DNA of 64,000 bases from Elephas maximus indicus (GCF_024166365.1 NC_064839.1:33058378-33122377); one strand, 5' to 3'. Shown: positions 21,111 to 58,688, counted from the stretch's first letter. The notes: generated by a model from the letters alone, not told the origin. Translations and numbers: made by a program.

Positions 21111-22280
21111 AGGCCCGCTCTTGCTGGGCAAGCCGAACCCCCCGGGACCTTCACGCCTGTACCTCCTGCGCGAGCTGGCTGGCAGTGTGGCCAGGGGACG
21201 CTGAGTTGGAAGGAGGCTGTGACTACTCGAGCAGCAGCAGGAGATGCTGACAGTGGGCCTCCCCACAGCCTCAAGGTATATGTGTTCCAGAGTCCAGCAT
21301 ACAAGATGGTATCCCTTGGCTTAGCACTATTTAACTACTCTGCACGAGGGCATCTTAACTATTCCAGCCCTCACCCGTTTCTGCCCCCATGGACTTTATG
21401 TCGTTTAACTTCTCTGCCAAAGACAAGCACAAAGAAGCAAAGCCTCGCGTTTTCGCCAATGCTCAGATCTTGGTGTCGAATGGAGCCTTACAAACTGTCC
21501 GTCACAGAGAGCATTGCACACTGCAAGGTGGAGCAGAAGGGTAAGGGCTGGGGCAAGGGAGGCTGGTCTGTTCACAAATGGGGATAAAACAGAATCCACA
21601 GCAGGGCCAACCCACCAGGTCCCAGTGGCTCCTCCTGACACTCATCTACATCTGGTGCATCTGCTCAGCCAGGCACTTTGTTGAGAATAATTCCATGTCT
21701 TCCCTCTTCCTTCTTGAAGCTTCTCATCTAGGAAAGAGTGGGTCTCAGGGCCTATAACTGACACCCTCACCCTTGGAGACAACGCCTTCTGTGGGTGAGA
21801 TGGCTATTCTGGGTCTAAGACTGTTTCAAAGAAAAGTTCCTTGACTAGCTGACCAGGTCCAAAAGACAGACAGTACCAAATGATCTAATAGCAGGGCAGC
21901 ATCCTGGGCAGCTGGGCAGGCCCAGCCACACCCCCTCTTGTGGGAGAGAGGTTCTTGGGATGCATCTCGGGATGCACGTACTTCTAGACACCAGAGCAGG
22001 TTTACTGACCATCTCATGAGGGATGAGCCGAGCCTTCTGTGTCACCTAAGGACTTACATTGTGTATGTATCTTCAGTGGAATTTTGTAACTTTATATAAT
22101 TTTTTTTTTATACAAAAGCAGCTTCTTAACAAATGGCATTTCCTGCGACCCAAGGGGCCTTGTGAATGAGCCTGAGCTCTGGGCCTGGGTTTGGGGCATT
22201 TGTATCCTTTTTCTCTCTTGCATGTGACTCTCCTACCCTGAAAAAATCATACTGGATTAAAGCAGACTGACTGCCTGCTT
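21111..22280 (+). other. CMTM3: CMTM3 3' untranslated region
   Basis: Follows the TGA at 21108-21110 without repeats and ends near the poly-A signal at 22256. Borders are inferred from the signal position. Confidence 0.7.
22256..22261 (+). terminator. CMTM3: CMTM3 poly-A signal ATTAAA
   Basis: ATTAAA in the context CTGGATTAAAGC. About 27 bases later comes a GT-rich downstream element (GTGTATGTGTGTGTTTG, 22287-22303). It is the best cleavage signal after the CMTM3 stop; no AATAAA lies between. Confidence 0.7.
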
Positions 22281-22409
22281 GGAATGTGTATGTGTGTGTT
22301 TGAGAAGACCTTATCCACCTGGAGGAATAACCGCACGACATCAGGACCGCTTTTATGCTTCTGCATAAACTAGGACCATGTGGTGTGACTCCCTACACCT
22401 TTAGGTTTT

Positions 22410-22530
22410 AGCAACAAGCCAGGGGCACTTACTCTGGACCAGGCACTGGGCTAAGCATCTAAAGTGCATTCTCTTACTGAATCCTCTCGCAATCCTGTTA
22501 GGAAAGGTTGGATGACTTGCCCAGGTCACC
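22410..22530 (+). repeat. MIR
   Basis: GCACTTACTCTGGACCAGGC, TAAGCATCTAAAGTGCATTC and GACTTGCCCAGGTCACCACT are the MIR 3' half. In the short gap between the two gene ends. Confidence 0.7.
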
Positions 22531-23021
22531 ACTGCCCTTGGAGGGTCGGGGCATTTCACTTAGGTATCAGGGCACCATCCCTGCCAGCCTCTCAGGCAGT
22601 CATAACCTGGGGCTCTTATGGTTTGGAAACTGGTTGCACCAGGGACCTCAGACTTGCGGCCTGGAGGTCCTTGGTCCGCGCTGGCTCTGGTCAGTCGGAA
22701 GAGGCAAGGCATGGCAGGACAGAGGGAGGCACTGCCGTGGTGCAGAAGGGCTGCCCCAACCTGCACGCTTAGCGCACGCTGTGAACACGTGTGAACGTTG
22801 TGTGCGCAGAGGCCGAGAGAGGCACATGATGGCGTTTACTCCACTTCACCAGCCACGCAAAGCCACAAAGCTAGCTGTCACCAGGCATCTGAGTCCTTGT
22901 CCCATCCCTTGAGCTGTGTCTCCATTCACCTTCACATAACAAGCGTGTGCTGTTTCAGGGCAGGGCGGGAGGTGAGTGAAGGTGAGAAAAGAGAAGAGAT
23001 GATAAGGCTTTTACATGTCTG
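22531..23021. other. convergent intergenic gap
   Basis: Between the CMTM3 and CMTM4 poly-A signals. No gene seen; a 134-codon frame here has no recognisable features. Confidence 0.4.
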
Positions 23022-23068
23022 TTTATTAAACAAGAACTCCTTCATGACAACCTAATACAATATTTATT
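23022..23068 (-). terminator. CMTM4: CMTM4 candidate poly-A signals
   Basis: On the minus strand AATAAA occurs at 23068-23063 and again at 23027-23022 (written TTTATT on the plus strand). They lie at the distal end of a long repeat-free stretch that follows the CMTM4 alternative last exon. Confidence 0.5.
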
Positions 23069-25560
23069 ATGATTAGTGTGGAGAAAATTATTTCCCTCTA
23101 CATACAAAAATACAGATTTGAACACTATGAAAACAATCAGGACAAGTACCGTGAAAAATTGGTCCTTCAAAGCAAATAAAGGGGGAAAACTAGGGCAGCG
23201 TGAGGCTTTGTCTGCTGTTGGAGACAAATAAGCAGGAGCAAAGCTTTGAGGGGGCCCCAAAAACCACTCCATGTGGACAGAATCAAACCCGAGAGCCAGC
23301 TGGAGGGGCGTGCCCCTCCACGGGGCACTGGTGTGAATTTGAGAAGGGGGGCCCCTGACCAACAAACAGCGTAAGCCAACATTTACCAGATGGACAGCAC
23401 CTCAGAAGGCCCATAGCTCTGTCTTTAAAATGTAAAAAAATAATAAAGGACATAAGAAGCAACTTGTAATAGTTAATAACATTGCCCCCCCAAAAGTGCC
23501 ACTAGGTGAAGTACCAATGAATAATCATTATATTAGAAAGTTACTACTTAGCCACCTGACTTGACTTCCTTTGTTATAAAATAACTACATATTCTGACCC
23601 TTCCAAAGACAAAGAGAAAAATGCTAGCATTTCATGTCTCCATAAAGCAATACCTTCATTTTGCAATAGCTCAGCCAGCTCACTCGGCTGTTTCTTGGCC
23701 AGCTGTAACTACCGTCTGGCACGGGGGGGGGGGAAGCAAGAGGAGCAGCCTTAGTGTTACCTGTGCCTTCACACCATCAAGCTGCTCACAGCAAAGAGGC
23801 TATTTTGCTCAGGCCAAAAGCCTAGAAGGGGCCACCGAGCTGGCCCAGAGTGTCTCTGAACTGAGAGGAAGGTGAGCAACAGGAACCAGCTGAGACCCTC
23901 CCGGGAGCCCATCTGGCTCAGCAGGAGGAGGCCCAGAGGGACAGGCCTGACTGAGCTGACCCTGGGGGCCACCACACCAGAGAACACCCTGCTGGTCACC
24001 AGCCCGCTGCCACCAAGGAAGGAGCCAGACAGGCTTTTCAGCATTTTAAATCCAGGAAGGCGAAGCCAGCACTGATGGTATTCTTTTCTCTGCTGAATAT
24101 GGAACCACTTTCCTATTACTGCTCGAGGTGAGTGGTGGGTCTTCAAAATGAACACGTGGTTCAAAAACACCAAATGCAATTTATACTGCTTAGTACTTAT
24201 TTCACAGAAATATATTCTCTCTCTCTCAGACTATCCAAATAAGCAGAAATAAGATGGTGGGGAGAAGGCAGGGGAAAGGAGACAGGAAAAGCCTGTTCAT
24301 TTGTTTCTTTTCTTTTTAAAAATACATATGAAGTCAAAGGGAATGATGGCCAAACCTCCAAACCAGCATTGCTGAAAGCATTATTAAAAGGACGAGATCT
24401 AAAATCGTGCTACAAAAATAGTGTTATCTGGTTTAACCAAATGTACATCTTTTTTTTCAATCCCATGATTGACAAGAGTGCTTGTGTGACACATGGAAGG
24501 CACCAAAGGTGAAGTGATTATAATCTGTCTTAAAATATACAAAGACAGGATTGCCTAGTTTGGCGGAAAAACAAATACACTCATACCTGTAATAAATAGT
24601 TTACTGTTTTTGCCATGGGTTCCTGAACTCTACAAAATTCAACATATACAAATATTTTCAATCCCTAGCATTCTCTTAGAGGGAACCACGTCAAACAAAA
24701 TCAAGTTATGAAAAGCACTGATTTTATCCAAATAGATTTCACTGTGGGGCTGGATTTGAAAACGCACTTTTAAATGAGTGACAGTTTTCAAGAGCTGGAA
24801 GCAGGTGGCCCCTCTGCAGGCTGGGGCCGGCTTGGGAGATGTCCCGAGTTTCCTGCCCTTGCCCTCCCCCAGGAGCCTGTCTCCACACAGCCCTCGGGCC
24901 AGCCAGTTCTCCCTTCAAGCCCTGAGCATTAGCCTTCCTCACTTCTGCAGAGAGGACAGCAGTCTCAACACTTGCAAAATGGATTCTGGCCAAGGCAGGA
25001 AGGCAAAGCAGGGCCTGCACAGGGAAGCAGCCACCAGCTGGGCCTGGCTCTGCTTCTCATGGGAAGCTCTCTCCACTGTCCTCATTTTCCTGACCATTCC
25101 TTCAGGTTGCTTTCCTGATAAAAGAGGGTGTTTCCTACTGGGTATCAACAGAGACATCCAAAGACGACTCAGATTTGGTATTTTCAGAGTATTGCCGAGT
25201 CCCATACAAACCATTATCAGAATGTCATCGCACACCTTCTCTCCTTCGAGGCACAATTATGAAAAGAAACTCTGGGCCTCGCCCTAAATCTCATCAACAG
25301 AGCTGATAAAGGCAGTTTCAGACAAGTTCTTACTCATAAATCAGAACTATTAAAGTTCTGATTGCCCCCCCGAGTCTAGCAGTATTAACACCCTAACTGA
25401 AGGCTGTCTGACCACTGGTGTATTACACATCCCAATGAAACCAGGCCACCTACCTCTGTGCATCTATTTAGCAAGTGACCTGAATTAAAGTCTTGGCATA
25501 AAAAATGTAGACAAGAAACTCACTAACCCTATGAAACAGATACACCATTCAAGGATCCAT
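23069..25560 (-). other. CMTM4: probable CMTM4 long 3' untranslated region
   Basis: Nearly free of transposable elements, AT-rich, no convincing coding frame. It lies between the alternative last-exon homologue and the poly-A signals. UTR status is inferred from position and from the long 3' UTR known for human CMTM4. Confidence 0.5.
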
Positions 25561-25656
25561 AATCTAGACTTGGTTTTTGGCAGGTTGCCACTGATTCAAA
25601 CTCACGGGTTTGTGGGTAATTTTTTCTTTACCGTTATGTTTATGGATTAATAAAAA
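25561..25656 (-). pseudogene. CMTM4: CMTM4 alternative last-exon homologue, broken
   Basis: On the minus strand a pyrimidine tract and TTTCCAG acceptor end at 25657. The following sequence aligns to the C terminus of the human 234-residue CMTM4 isoform: one frame gives NITVKKKLPTN (human NVTVRKKSPTN), and after a one-base shift SLNQWQPA (human SLNHWQLA). The reading is broken twice: a TAA three codons into the exon replaces the Tyr codon, and a one-base loss follows the PTN part. If spliced from the donor at 30777, the protein would end RLDTFY. Either the coding end was lost in this lineage, or it was gained in the lineage leading to primates. Confidence 0.7.
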
Positions 25657-28600
25657 CTGGAAAGAAAAATAAAAAATGCCAAAGGTTGAGAAACTGTATC
25701 TTACTGGAAAAGGAATACATTCTAGTCAGAAGAATGAGAAGACATGTCAGGACCCACTCCTGTTCCAAGCCCGACAGTATACAAATGCAATTTACTGGAG
25801 TGAAGAAAAGTCAAAAAGAACACTCACTTTCAGAAGAAAAATCTCTGGATCTAACCCATATTGAGGATATTTTCTTTCAGAGATAGTTTCTGCATAAAAG
25901 AAATGTAAAAGGCCTAATATTTCAAATTACCTTCTCGACCAGTCAGCTCTTAGGATTTTAACGGTATCTGCAGAGACGAAACAAGCGCTTTCACAAAGAG
26001 CTAGGAAAGTTTACAAAGCTGACAAGAAGAAGGGTTGGGTCTGTGTCCTAAATATCCAAGATCGCATTCAAACCAGGTTCTGAGTCACCTGTCCAGATTC
26101 ACAAGTTCCCAAAAACTAGACGCCAAGAGCCCACCCACGGCACCAAGGAATACTGGCCCCCATCACTGAGTTCTTCCCCTCAAGCTGATTCTGGACCATA
26201 AGACCTCGCTTTTCCAAAGACAAGAGGATAGGAAGGTAGTTAACCAAGTACACGTTTTCAAGACAGCCTGGGTTTGTAAACATGTCTAGTGGTATAAAGA
26301 GTCTGACGGCAGACAGGGCCTGGGTGAGCTGGGTCAGGGTCTCCTTGTTCCTCCCTCCTCTCGTCTCCCCGACCTCAGCAGCCCAGAATGGCAGCCCCAC
26401 AAGCTATCACCTAGCTGGTCCTGGGAATGCGTGCTGATAAAAACCTCTGGATCCTGTAACTTCACGAGGAGCTAAACAAGCATTCGGAGACCTCACAAGC
26501 TAATGGTGGTTCCCCAAACCGGAAGCACTTTTTATCCTGCTGGAGAGAATCAATCAGCAGCCCTTGGCCTAGAAAGTATTTTCTCCTTTTCCTACCTGTT
26601 TAACGCCATTATGTTCCTGTAAATAAAGAGAAAATGACAATTGGGCAGTAGCACACTGATTTACTGGTTGTTTCGTCTTGAATCTGGAAGGCACAGTTGG
26701 AACCACTTAAATCATCGCTTCCTTCCAGAATCACTAAACTGTCTCTCTGTTTGTCTCTAAGCTCTATTCATCTGTCAGGACAGGTTCTAAGACCAGCACA
26801 TAGAATATCTTGCACAGATGGGACTAGGCCTTGGTCCACCTCTAAGAACACAGGGATAGGAGAAGGACAGCTTCCCAAACAGCACATGCGCGTCTACAAG
26901 AAAAAGTGGGCGGGGGCCACAGAGAGGAGACGGCACACAGACACACAGAGTGGCTCTTCAGGGCTTATTCATTGCACAGACGTGTGGACAAAAGAGTTAG
27001 TGCTTCACCTCTCACAGACTCCATATGGTTTAACCCAAGAATGAAGCACTAAGAAAGCTTCAAAAACAGACTGAAAAAACTGCCCCATGAAAAAACTATA
27101 AGAGAGTAGGAATGGTTTCAGTTGAGTCCTAAAGCTGGCCAGAAGCGGCTGATGCAGAGACATCTTGTGCCTGCAGTGCCTGCCTGCAGGCTGAGCCTTC
27201 CTGCTGGTGCCAAGGGTGGAGATACCTTCAGCCTCCCAGGGCCACACCTCTCAGAGCCAGCCTGGGTTCCTCACTGGCTTCCTTGTGGTCCAGGCTGAGC
27301 TTTGCCCACACTGTACATGTTAGCTCAAGCTGCCAAGGAAGACATCACTATCGGACCTTCATTCTTGCTTTTTTGTAGGCAAAGATAATCTACTTTGAAT
27401 GACTGTTACTGCACAGGGTAAAACTCTACTTGCTTTACTTTAAATCAATCCTCTCTTACAAGATTTTAATTTGTTAACAGCCTCTGCCCTTTTCCAGCTT
27501 TCTATGGGGCCAAGAAGTATCTCTAGGCCTTCATGATTGTAATCGCTCCGTATGAAAGGGAAAAGGAACTTCCCTCCAAAGCTTTAGCAGTGTGAAGTGG
27601 GGAGAAAAGAGAATAGGAGGAAAAGAACTCCCAGCAGACCAGATGAGTGCCAAGATAAACTTTCTCTGAAGACGTCAGGCTTGCATTCATCTAAAACCAC
27701 CAGAGAGTCCACCAAATGCTTGAGGGTTTCAAGTGCACTGTACAAATTCAAATTTACACAGCAACAGCCGTTCTCGTCAAGTTTGGCTCCAACAATGAAA
27801 GCCAATATCGTCTCAACAGAAAAACAAAGGTTGCCACAGCCTTAAAATGCCCCAAACCAAACGGACGTTGGCCCATATTGGAACTCTTAAATGCAAAACT
27901 AAGCTTTCTTCAATTCACAGAGAGGTCATTTTAAGCCCCCCGCCAAATCTAGATTGTCTTGTGCTTATACACAGAAGGCAACATAAGAAAAATACAGGTG
28001 TCTCTTCACTCACCATAGACAACTATATTCCCTTTGTAACTTTTCCTCAGCACACTGTCTACATGGGATGAGACGTCGTTCTGTGCATTACACCCATTAG
28101 AAGGTCTACATGGCCACTTCCAGGGCTAGTGGAAGCTAATTAAATATAAGGAAAAACATTGACAAAAAGCAGGCGGAGCCTCATTGCACAAAGGATATTA
28201 AATAGTTACAGGAACATAAATAATTGAAAGATTCTAGCGCCAGGATCCAAACTGACTCCTAATTCACTCTGTGGCATCAGATGTCATCACCTTCTATCAT
28301 CTACCAGCATTTACAGTGTCAATGGGCTTCAGAACCGTTTCTTGCAGCAGACTACACATCCTCAGGGGGCCAATCAATTGTCTCCTTTTCACCAGATGAT
28401 AAACTGGTTTTATTGAAGTGACATGGGAAAATTGGACAAGAGTCCTGCCTGAATGGTATTCTTTTTCTCGATCTCACTTCAAAGGCGGCCTTTTATGGAG
28501 GCCATGTAACATGCTTCCCAGAAGGCAATGTCTGATAAGGTTCAGGGTGGTCCTTTCAAGTGGGCCACTGAATGCAAGGCTGAGTCTTTGTGACCCTGTT

Positions 28601-30773
28601 TTTAAGTGGACAATAACCGTATCTCCTAGAGAGAGATAAACCCAATTTTAACTACACATACATACCTAACAAATATGAAATAAATACATAAAATGAACAG
28701 ATAAAATCTGGATGTCATTATCTCCCCCCAGAATCACTACACATAACAGATTTGAAGTTTAGGAAGCACGGTTTGTGCTGACACAGGAGGAACATGGGAA
28801 GAGGGCTCCATCGTATCAGCTGGGTAGCACCAGCTCTGGACAGGCTTGGCTGCCCTCTGTGAGAGCTGAATGAGGTGAGTATCCACCAGACGGGCTGGGG
28901 CTGCACCAGCAGCCAAGGCTCCAGGGGCAGGCATGGTGCTCAAAGATGTGACCTGGGCCGCTGCCATGAAAAGAATTACAGCAGAGCTCGCATCGTACCA
29001 GATGTTCAGTTCAGGGAGCTAACCCCTAACCCCAACCCTTCAGAGACAGTATAGTACCATTTCCTGTCAAATCCCCACTCCAGCAGTGTTACCTGATCAA
29101 TCCCCCCATTGCAGGAAATCAGATACTGCCTGTTTTTGATGAATGCAATGCCACATGTCCATGGATGGACACTTTCTCACACACACGCTCCTTCCCGCAC
29201 TCAAACACATACTCGCTTTCCGAGTTATTACTCAGTACACTGCTAAAGCTGTAAACGGTCATTAGAAGAAGACCCTTGGGAGTCTCCACATCACTGCAAA
29301 ATCTTCCAGCCAGCAGTAAGGGTTTTTTCCTCGGTGAGGGCTAGATGCAAAATATTGGAGCTAGAGTGAAGTTTGTAAACATTAAAAACAGTTCCAAGAG
29401 TGAAAACCTGACAAATTAAAATTTTTTCTATAAAAGATAAAATTAATCTCCAATTGGGGGAAAAAAAAAAACATAAAGCAACATAGGGGCTCGCTGAACT
29501 CATTCATCGCAAATAACCTTCACTTCATCAAGGATCCAATCAAAAACTCTAAGTAACTAGATTTTTTCCCCCAACAACTTCAAGATCGATGTTCATGATT
29601 ATGACCCGAGGCACCAAATGCTAAATCAGTGCCTTCTGAAGCTTCAGGGAAAGGATGTGTAACGGTGCAAATTCAAGTATTTCAAATCCTAGACTATTCA
29701 GAATCACTTAAGAACTCTTCTTAGGCATTTGAAAATTAGAACATATCCCCTAAAACGGGTGTGTGGGTGTTTATTTGTAACACACAAACACCCCCCCCCC
29801 CCAACCTGTGGGCCATGAAGCCAGCAAACGGGCAAGTGCTTTGGCTGGTGGAATGAGTTGTATTTCTTTCCTGGTTTCTACCTGAGAAGGTAAAATGACA
29901 GGAAATCTGCAATTCAGCCTCAAAGCATTTAGGGTAAGTAGGACACTGGAAAGCAAGACAGTCCCCATATTCCCAGAGAAGAATCTGGGATTCAAGAAAG
30001 TGATTAATTTGAGGAAGAATCAAGTGATTTCTCAGCAGGGTAGGAAACAAAAGGTGACCCTCCTGTGAGTAAGCAGTCCTATGGAGCTGTCCCAAGGGGA
30101 CAGAAGCTCTTCCAGCCCAGTAAGGTCCAGACCTAGCAAAGAGTTCAACCAATGCACCCCTCTGCCAAGACCTTCAGGGTCACACATGGCCTTCCAGGCT
30201 TGTGCTGGCTGTCTCCATGTCCAGGTAAGGAAGACAAGGAGGAGGCAAGGATTCTAGCAGCCAGCTTCAACGCTGCCCTGGAGTGCACCATGGGAGTGCA
30301 GAAACTTCCAGGAGCTGCCTGAGAATCGCTGTCGACGGACTACTCTGACCTGTGCCTTCAATTCCTTGATTATATATATCTTTTTCCTCTTAGCAGCCTC
30401 ATTTAATCCAAAGTCTTGACTTGTTACAAACACATGTGACAGGGTGGTTCAGAGTCAAGATGTGAAGCCTGTGTTCAGAGACTGTTAAGATCTAAGGTGG
30501 ACACAGAAAGCCAGTGAGGCTGGCTGCTCCCACAGCCACCACAGGCTGGAGAATCCATGGCCTGTTGGCAGCCCATAGCTGTCTGGACAGCTGGATATGG
30601 GGGCTTCGTCCACCCATATACCGGCCAACAGGGCCACTCAGAAAATCCTTTTCCCAAATGAACTTTTATCAAAGAGGACAAAATTCAATATAATAACATG
30701 AAAATCTGACATGATAAGGGAAAGAAAACTTGATTGAAGGGATGGGCAGGAGGGAGGAGGCCTCTGCAGGTCC
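25657..30773 (-). other. CMTM4: CMTM4 last intron or read-through 3' UTR
   Basis: Follows the CMTM4 stop at 30774. No AfroSINE, L1 or LTR recognised over more than 5 kb. It would be 3' UTR for the short isoform and intron for the long one. Minus-strand AATAAA occurs at 29775-29770 and 28414-28409, either of which could end the short-isoform transcript. No coding exon found. Confidence 0.5.
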
Positions 30774-55222
<24,449 letters not shown>

Positions 55223-55802
55223 CTAGGAAGAAAACGGGAAACATACATGTACGTGGATACTCAGTACACATCTGTGGGCAAGCATGCCTACCATGTCTAA
55301 ATAAAACCCAAAGACAGCGGCAAGGGACGGCCACAGAGTTCTTTTCTGGGGACAGGAGTGGAACTGTCAGAAATATGGCCTGACTCAATCCTTACATAAG
55401 AGCAGGTGTAGGGGTCTTGATGAAGAGATCAAATTCCCGACGTAAACAACTAAGCCCCCACCAAAGTACGGTAACATCTATCTAACACCATGTGGGCACT
55501 GAAGGCAAACTGCTGTCTCTTGTGAGGGAGTAGAAAGGAACGTTGCTGCAAAGTTTTTAGTTCTTCCTCTGCCACCAGTAAGCGGACATTGCCTACGCAT
55601 GTTTCTAATTTATAGTTTCTACCATAGTGATTCCAAACATTGAGAGGACAGAATCCTAATTGTTGCCATTTTATCCCCAGGAATGAAAATGCCATCTGCA
55701 GCTCTGCTAGTGGGTCACGCTGAGGTCACTCAGGTTAACTGGGATCCTTCATGGCTTTAAAAGAATGATTGGTATAACCACGTCTCCCCCATAGCAACCA
55801 AA
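55223..55802 (-). other. CMTM4 intron 1, unique part
   Basis: No exon or repeat recognised. Confidence 0.4.
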
Positions 55803-55995
55803 CACCAAACCTGTTGTCATCGAGTCGCTTCCGACCCTGCAGCAAGGAGTAGAACTGCCCCATAGGGTTTCCAAGGCTGTAAATCTTTACGGAACCAGAT
55901 CGCCACATCGTCTTCTGTGGAGTGGTTGGTGGGTTCAAGCTGCTGACCTTTTGGTTAGCAGCCAAATATTTAACCACTGCACCATCGGGGCTCCC
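55803..55995 (-). mobile_element. AfroSINE, minus strand
   Basis: TTGTCATCGAGTCGCTTCCG, GAACTGCCCCATAGGGTTTC, GGTTAGCAGCCAAATATTTA. Confidence 0.88.
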
Positions 55996-56494
55996 TGCCA
56001 CACACTAGAAGTCCCTAAAAATAAGAGGTCCACCTAATTCATGGGATATCCTTTAAAAAAACAAATTACTGGACTTGATCATAAGAAGATGGACTGGCAG
56101 TTCATAAAAACATTTTTAAAAATCTACCCATAACTGAATCAATTTCTTTCTGGAGGGCCAAAGTGACATTCTTGCAATATGTCCCAAAAGATCTGAGATG
56201 ATAAAGTCAAACAAACAGACATATGTCAATGGAAATTAAAAAGTTTACTTTTAAGGTTGATTTCAGGAGGAGGAGGCCTAAAGGCTGAGGCTTGGAGGAA
56301 AGGCCAGGTGGTTGTGAGCACCTAAACACAGATCAGTCTTGGGCTCTTGGCCTCCACTTCGCACTGTTCACCAGGCATGTGTCACAGCTCAGCAGAGGTC
56401 AAGCCCATGCCAGCACTTCCACGCCAGCCCCACCTTTCAGGTCAGGAGGCACAGCAGGCACGTCTGTGGTCCCAGTCTTGTCCTCTAGAGCCAG
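55996..56494 (-). other. CMTM4 intron 1, unassigned
   Basis: No exon or named repeat. Confidence 0.35.
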
Positions 56495-56615
56495 CAACAA
56501 CAGCATCACCAGGGAGCTTGTTAGGAATACAGACTCTCTGACTCTCCTCCTAGACTTACAGAATCAGAATCTTTTTGACAAGATCCCCAGTGATTTAAGT
56601 GTGAGAAGCCTGCAA
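56495..56615 (-). mobile_element. MER5-like hAT fragment
   Basis: CAACAGCATCACCAGGGAGC, TTGTTAGGAATACAGACTCT and ACAGAATCAGAATCTTTTTG fit the MER5 family. One inverted end is decayed. Confidence 0.65.
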
Positions 56616-56955
56616 AGCACAGGCAGGCTGTTCCTCGGGCCCTTCGCTGCCTACTGAAGTCCCACTAGTTCCACAGTCTCTTCCGATGCTCCACTCAGTG
56701 CCATCTCCTCCCCATGTTGTTCCTGCTATGTTTCTCCCTGACAGATGTTGCTTTACACCACCCTCTTCCAGGAAGGCATGCAATTTGTGATTGAATTCTA
56801 CTCTTTTTTTGTATTTACCATCGTGCATCTCTCTGCCTCCGAAGCCTTTGAGGGCAGGGGCCAGTCCATCTCTCTCTGCCCCAAGGCACCAAGCACATTG
56901 TGGCAAATGAGAGCTCACTGAACCACCAAATATCCCGTATCTACAATTCCTGAAA
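56616..56955 (-). other. CMTM4 intron 1, unassigned
   Basis: No exon or named repeat. Confidence 0.35.
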
Positions 56956-57160
56956 GAAACCCTGGTGGTGCAACGGGTAAGTGCTTGGCTGCTAACAGAA
57001 AGGTGGGCAGATCAAACCCACCCAGCAGCTCCATGGAAGAAAGACCTGGCGATCCACTTCCGTAAAGACTACAGCCAAGAAAACCCTATAGGGCAGTTCT
57101 GTTCTGTCACGTGGGGTCACTATGGGTTGGAATCGACTCACGGCATCCAACAACAACACG
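56956..57160 (+). mobile_element. AfroSINE
   Basis: AACCCTGGTGGTGCAACGGG, AAGACCTGGCGATCCACTTC, GTCACTATGGGTTGGAATCG, tail CAACAACAACAC. Confidence 0.9.
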
Positions 57161-57659
57161 ATTCCTGGTGTACTTGTCAGTGTCTGCACACGAAAGTACA
57201 CATGAGTGGTTCTGCTTTTTCCACTGTCAATAGTTCAGTGCAGTAACCCTCCAAGAAACCTTTCCTGTAATCCACAGTCTTTCCACATTTCTACTCTAAG
57301 TTATCACAGGCACTGGACTTTAGGTGCACACTCTGTGCTTCTCCTCATGGCTCTCCTTACAGTTCTCTACGGAGCCATAGACCTTAATTCCCCACCTGAA
57401 TTACATGCCTAACTTGCAATCAATTCACAGAAGAAATACTTCCTATAAGGGAAGCTTCTAAACTTTCTTTTTTTTTTTTCACCCCTGCAATCAGATCTAG
57501 TAATCTTGGGCAAGAAATAACACACTGTACTGATGACTTACAAATGTTTCTGGTATGCTAACTTCAACCATATTTGCATGGGAAGACAACACCTACATTC
57601 TTAAAGATTAAAAATGGTTTCAAGAATACATAAATCTAATACGCCATTCAATACAGCAG
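57161..57659 (-). other. CMTM4 intron 1, unassigned
   Basis: No exon or named repeat; a poly-T run lies at 57469-57479. Confidence 0.35.
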
Positions 57660-58670
57660 TGGATAAAACAGACAAAAAGCCCTCCTCACCAGCTCATGCC
57701 CTAATGAAAGAGACATTTTTAAAAATTAAATTAAAAAAAATATAGCATGCTAGACAGTGACAACTACAAAGGAGAAAAATTAAAGCAGAGCAGGAGAATG
57801 AAATGCAACTGGGCTGGGGGGTGTTTGACATTTTAGGCAGAGTAGTCATGGAAGGCCATACGGAGAAGGAGCAACTAGAGAAAGAGCTAAAGGGAGTAGG
57901 GGAACAGCTACCTGGAAGAGCATTCTAGGCTGAAGGAGGAGCTTAGTCCAAGGAACAGCAGAGGCCCCACGGCTGGGGCAGGGTGAGCACTGGGGAGACA
58001 GTCCTAGGAGACGAGGTCAGCATTACAGGGGGCCAAATGGCCTGGAGGTATAGTGAGGGCTGTGGTTTTGACTCTGGGTACAATGGAAACACTGAGAGGC
58101 ACAATCTAATTCAGATTTTTAAAAAGCCACTCAGATCTTATGTTGAGAATAGACTTCAGCGCAGACAAGGGCAGAAGCTCTGAGAACAGAGATGAGACCT
58201 TTGCAATAAGGTAGGCAAGAGCAAGATCATGGTGGCATGGATCAGGATGATGGTAGCCCAGATGGTGAGAAGTGTTGAATTATGGAGGTATTTCGAAGGT
58301 AGAAAGCCCCAGTGCCGTCGTCGCTCCTTTGAAGGTAGACCCAACAGGATTTGGTGACAGACGACTGGATACTAGGTACTAGAGCAGGGAGTCAACCCAA
58401 GGTTTTTAGCCTGAGTATCTGGCAGAATGACATTGCTAATAACAAAGACAAGAAAGCCAGGAGGAAGAGCAGGTTTGGGAGTGGGTGTCAGGACCTCAGT
58501 TTTGGACAATCTAAGTTTGAAGTGCCTATTAGCTTCAAGTCGTTTGTTGGATTTATGGGTGTTGAGGTCTATGATGAAGTCATCACACTGGATGAGGTGA
58601 CGGCTTAGGGTGTGAGTATAAACAGAAAAGAGGACTAGGGGCTGAGCCTGAGGCACACCAACATGTCAAG
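57660..58670 (+). repeat. old mammalian interspersed repeat, about 1 kb, family not named
   Basis: Consecutive phrases such as GAAGAGCATTCTAGGCTGAA, GGCCCCACGGCTGGGGCAGG, GTTGAGAATAGACTTCAGCG and CAAGGTTTTTAGCCTGAGTA match a common old interspersed repeat of mammals that I recognise by pattern but cannot name safely. No intact frame. Confidence 0.5.
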
Positions 58671-58688
58671 GTGATATATTTAAAGAGC

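Noticed and set aside
25565-25605. The SLNQWQPA-coding stretch as an AfroSINE tail (GAGTTTGAATCAGTGGCAACC)
   Set aside because: The preceding acceptor and the adjoining NITVKKKLPTN reading fit the CMTM4 last exon better; no other SINE part is present.
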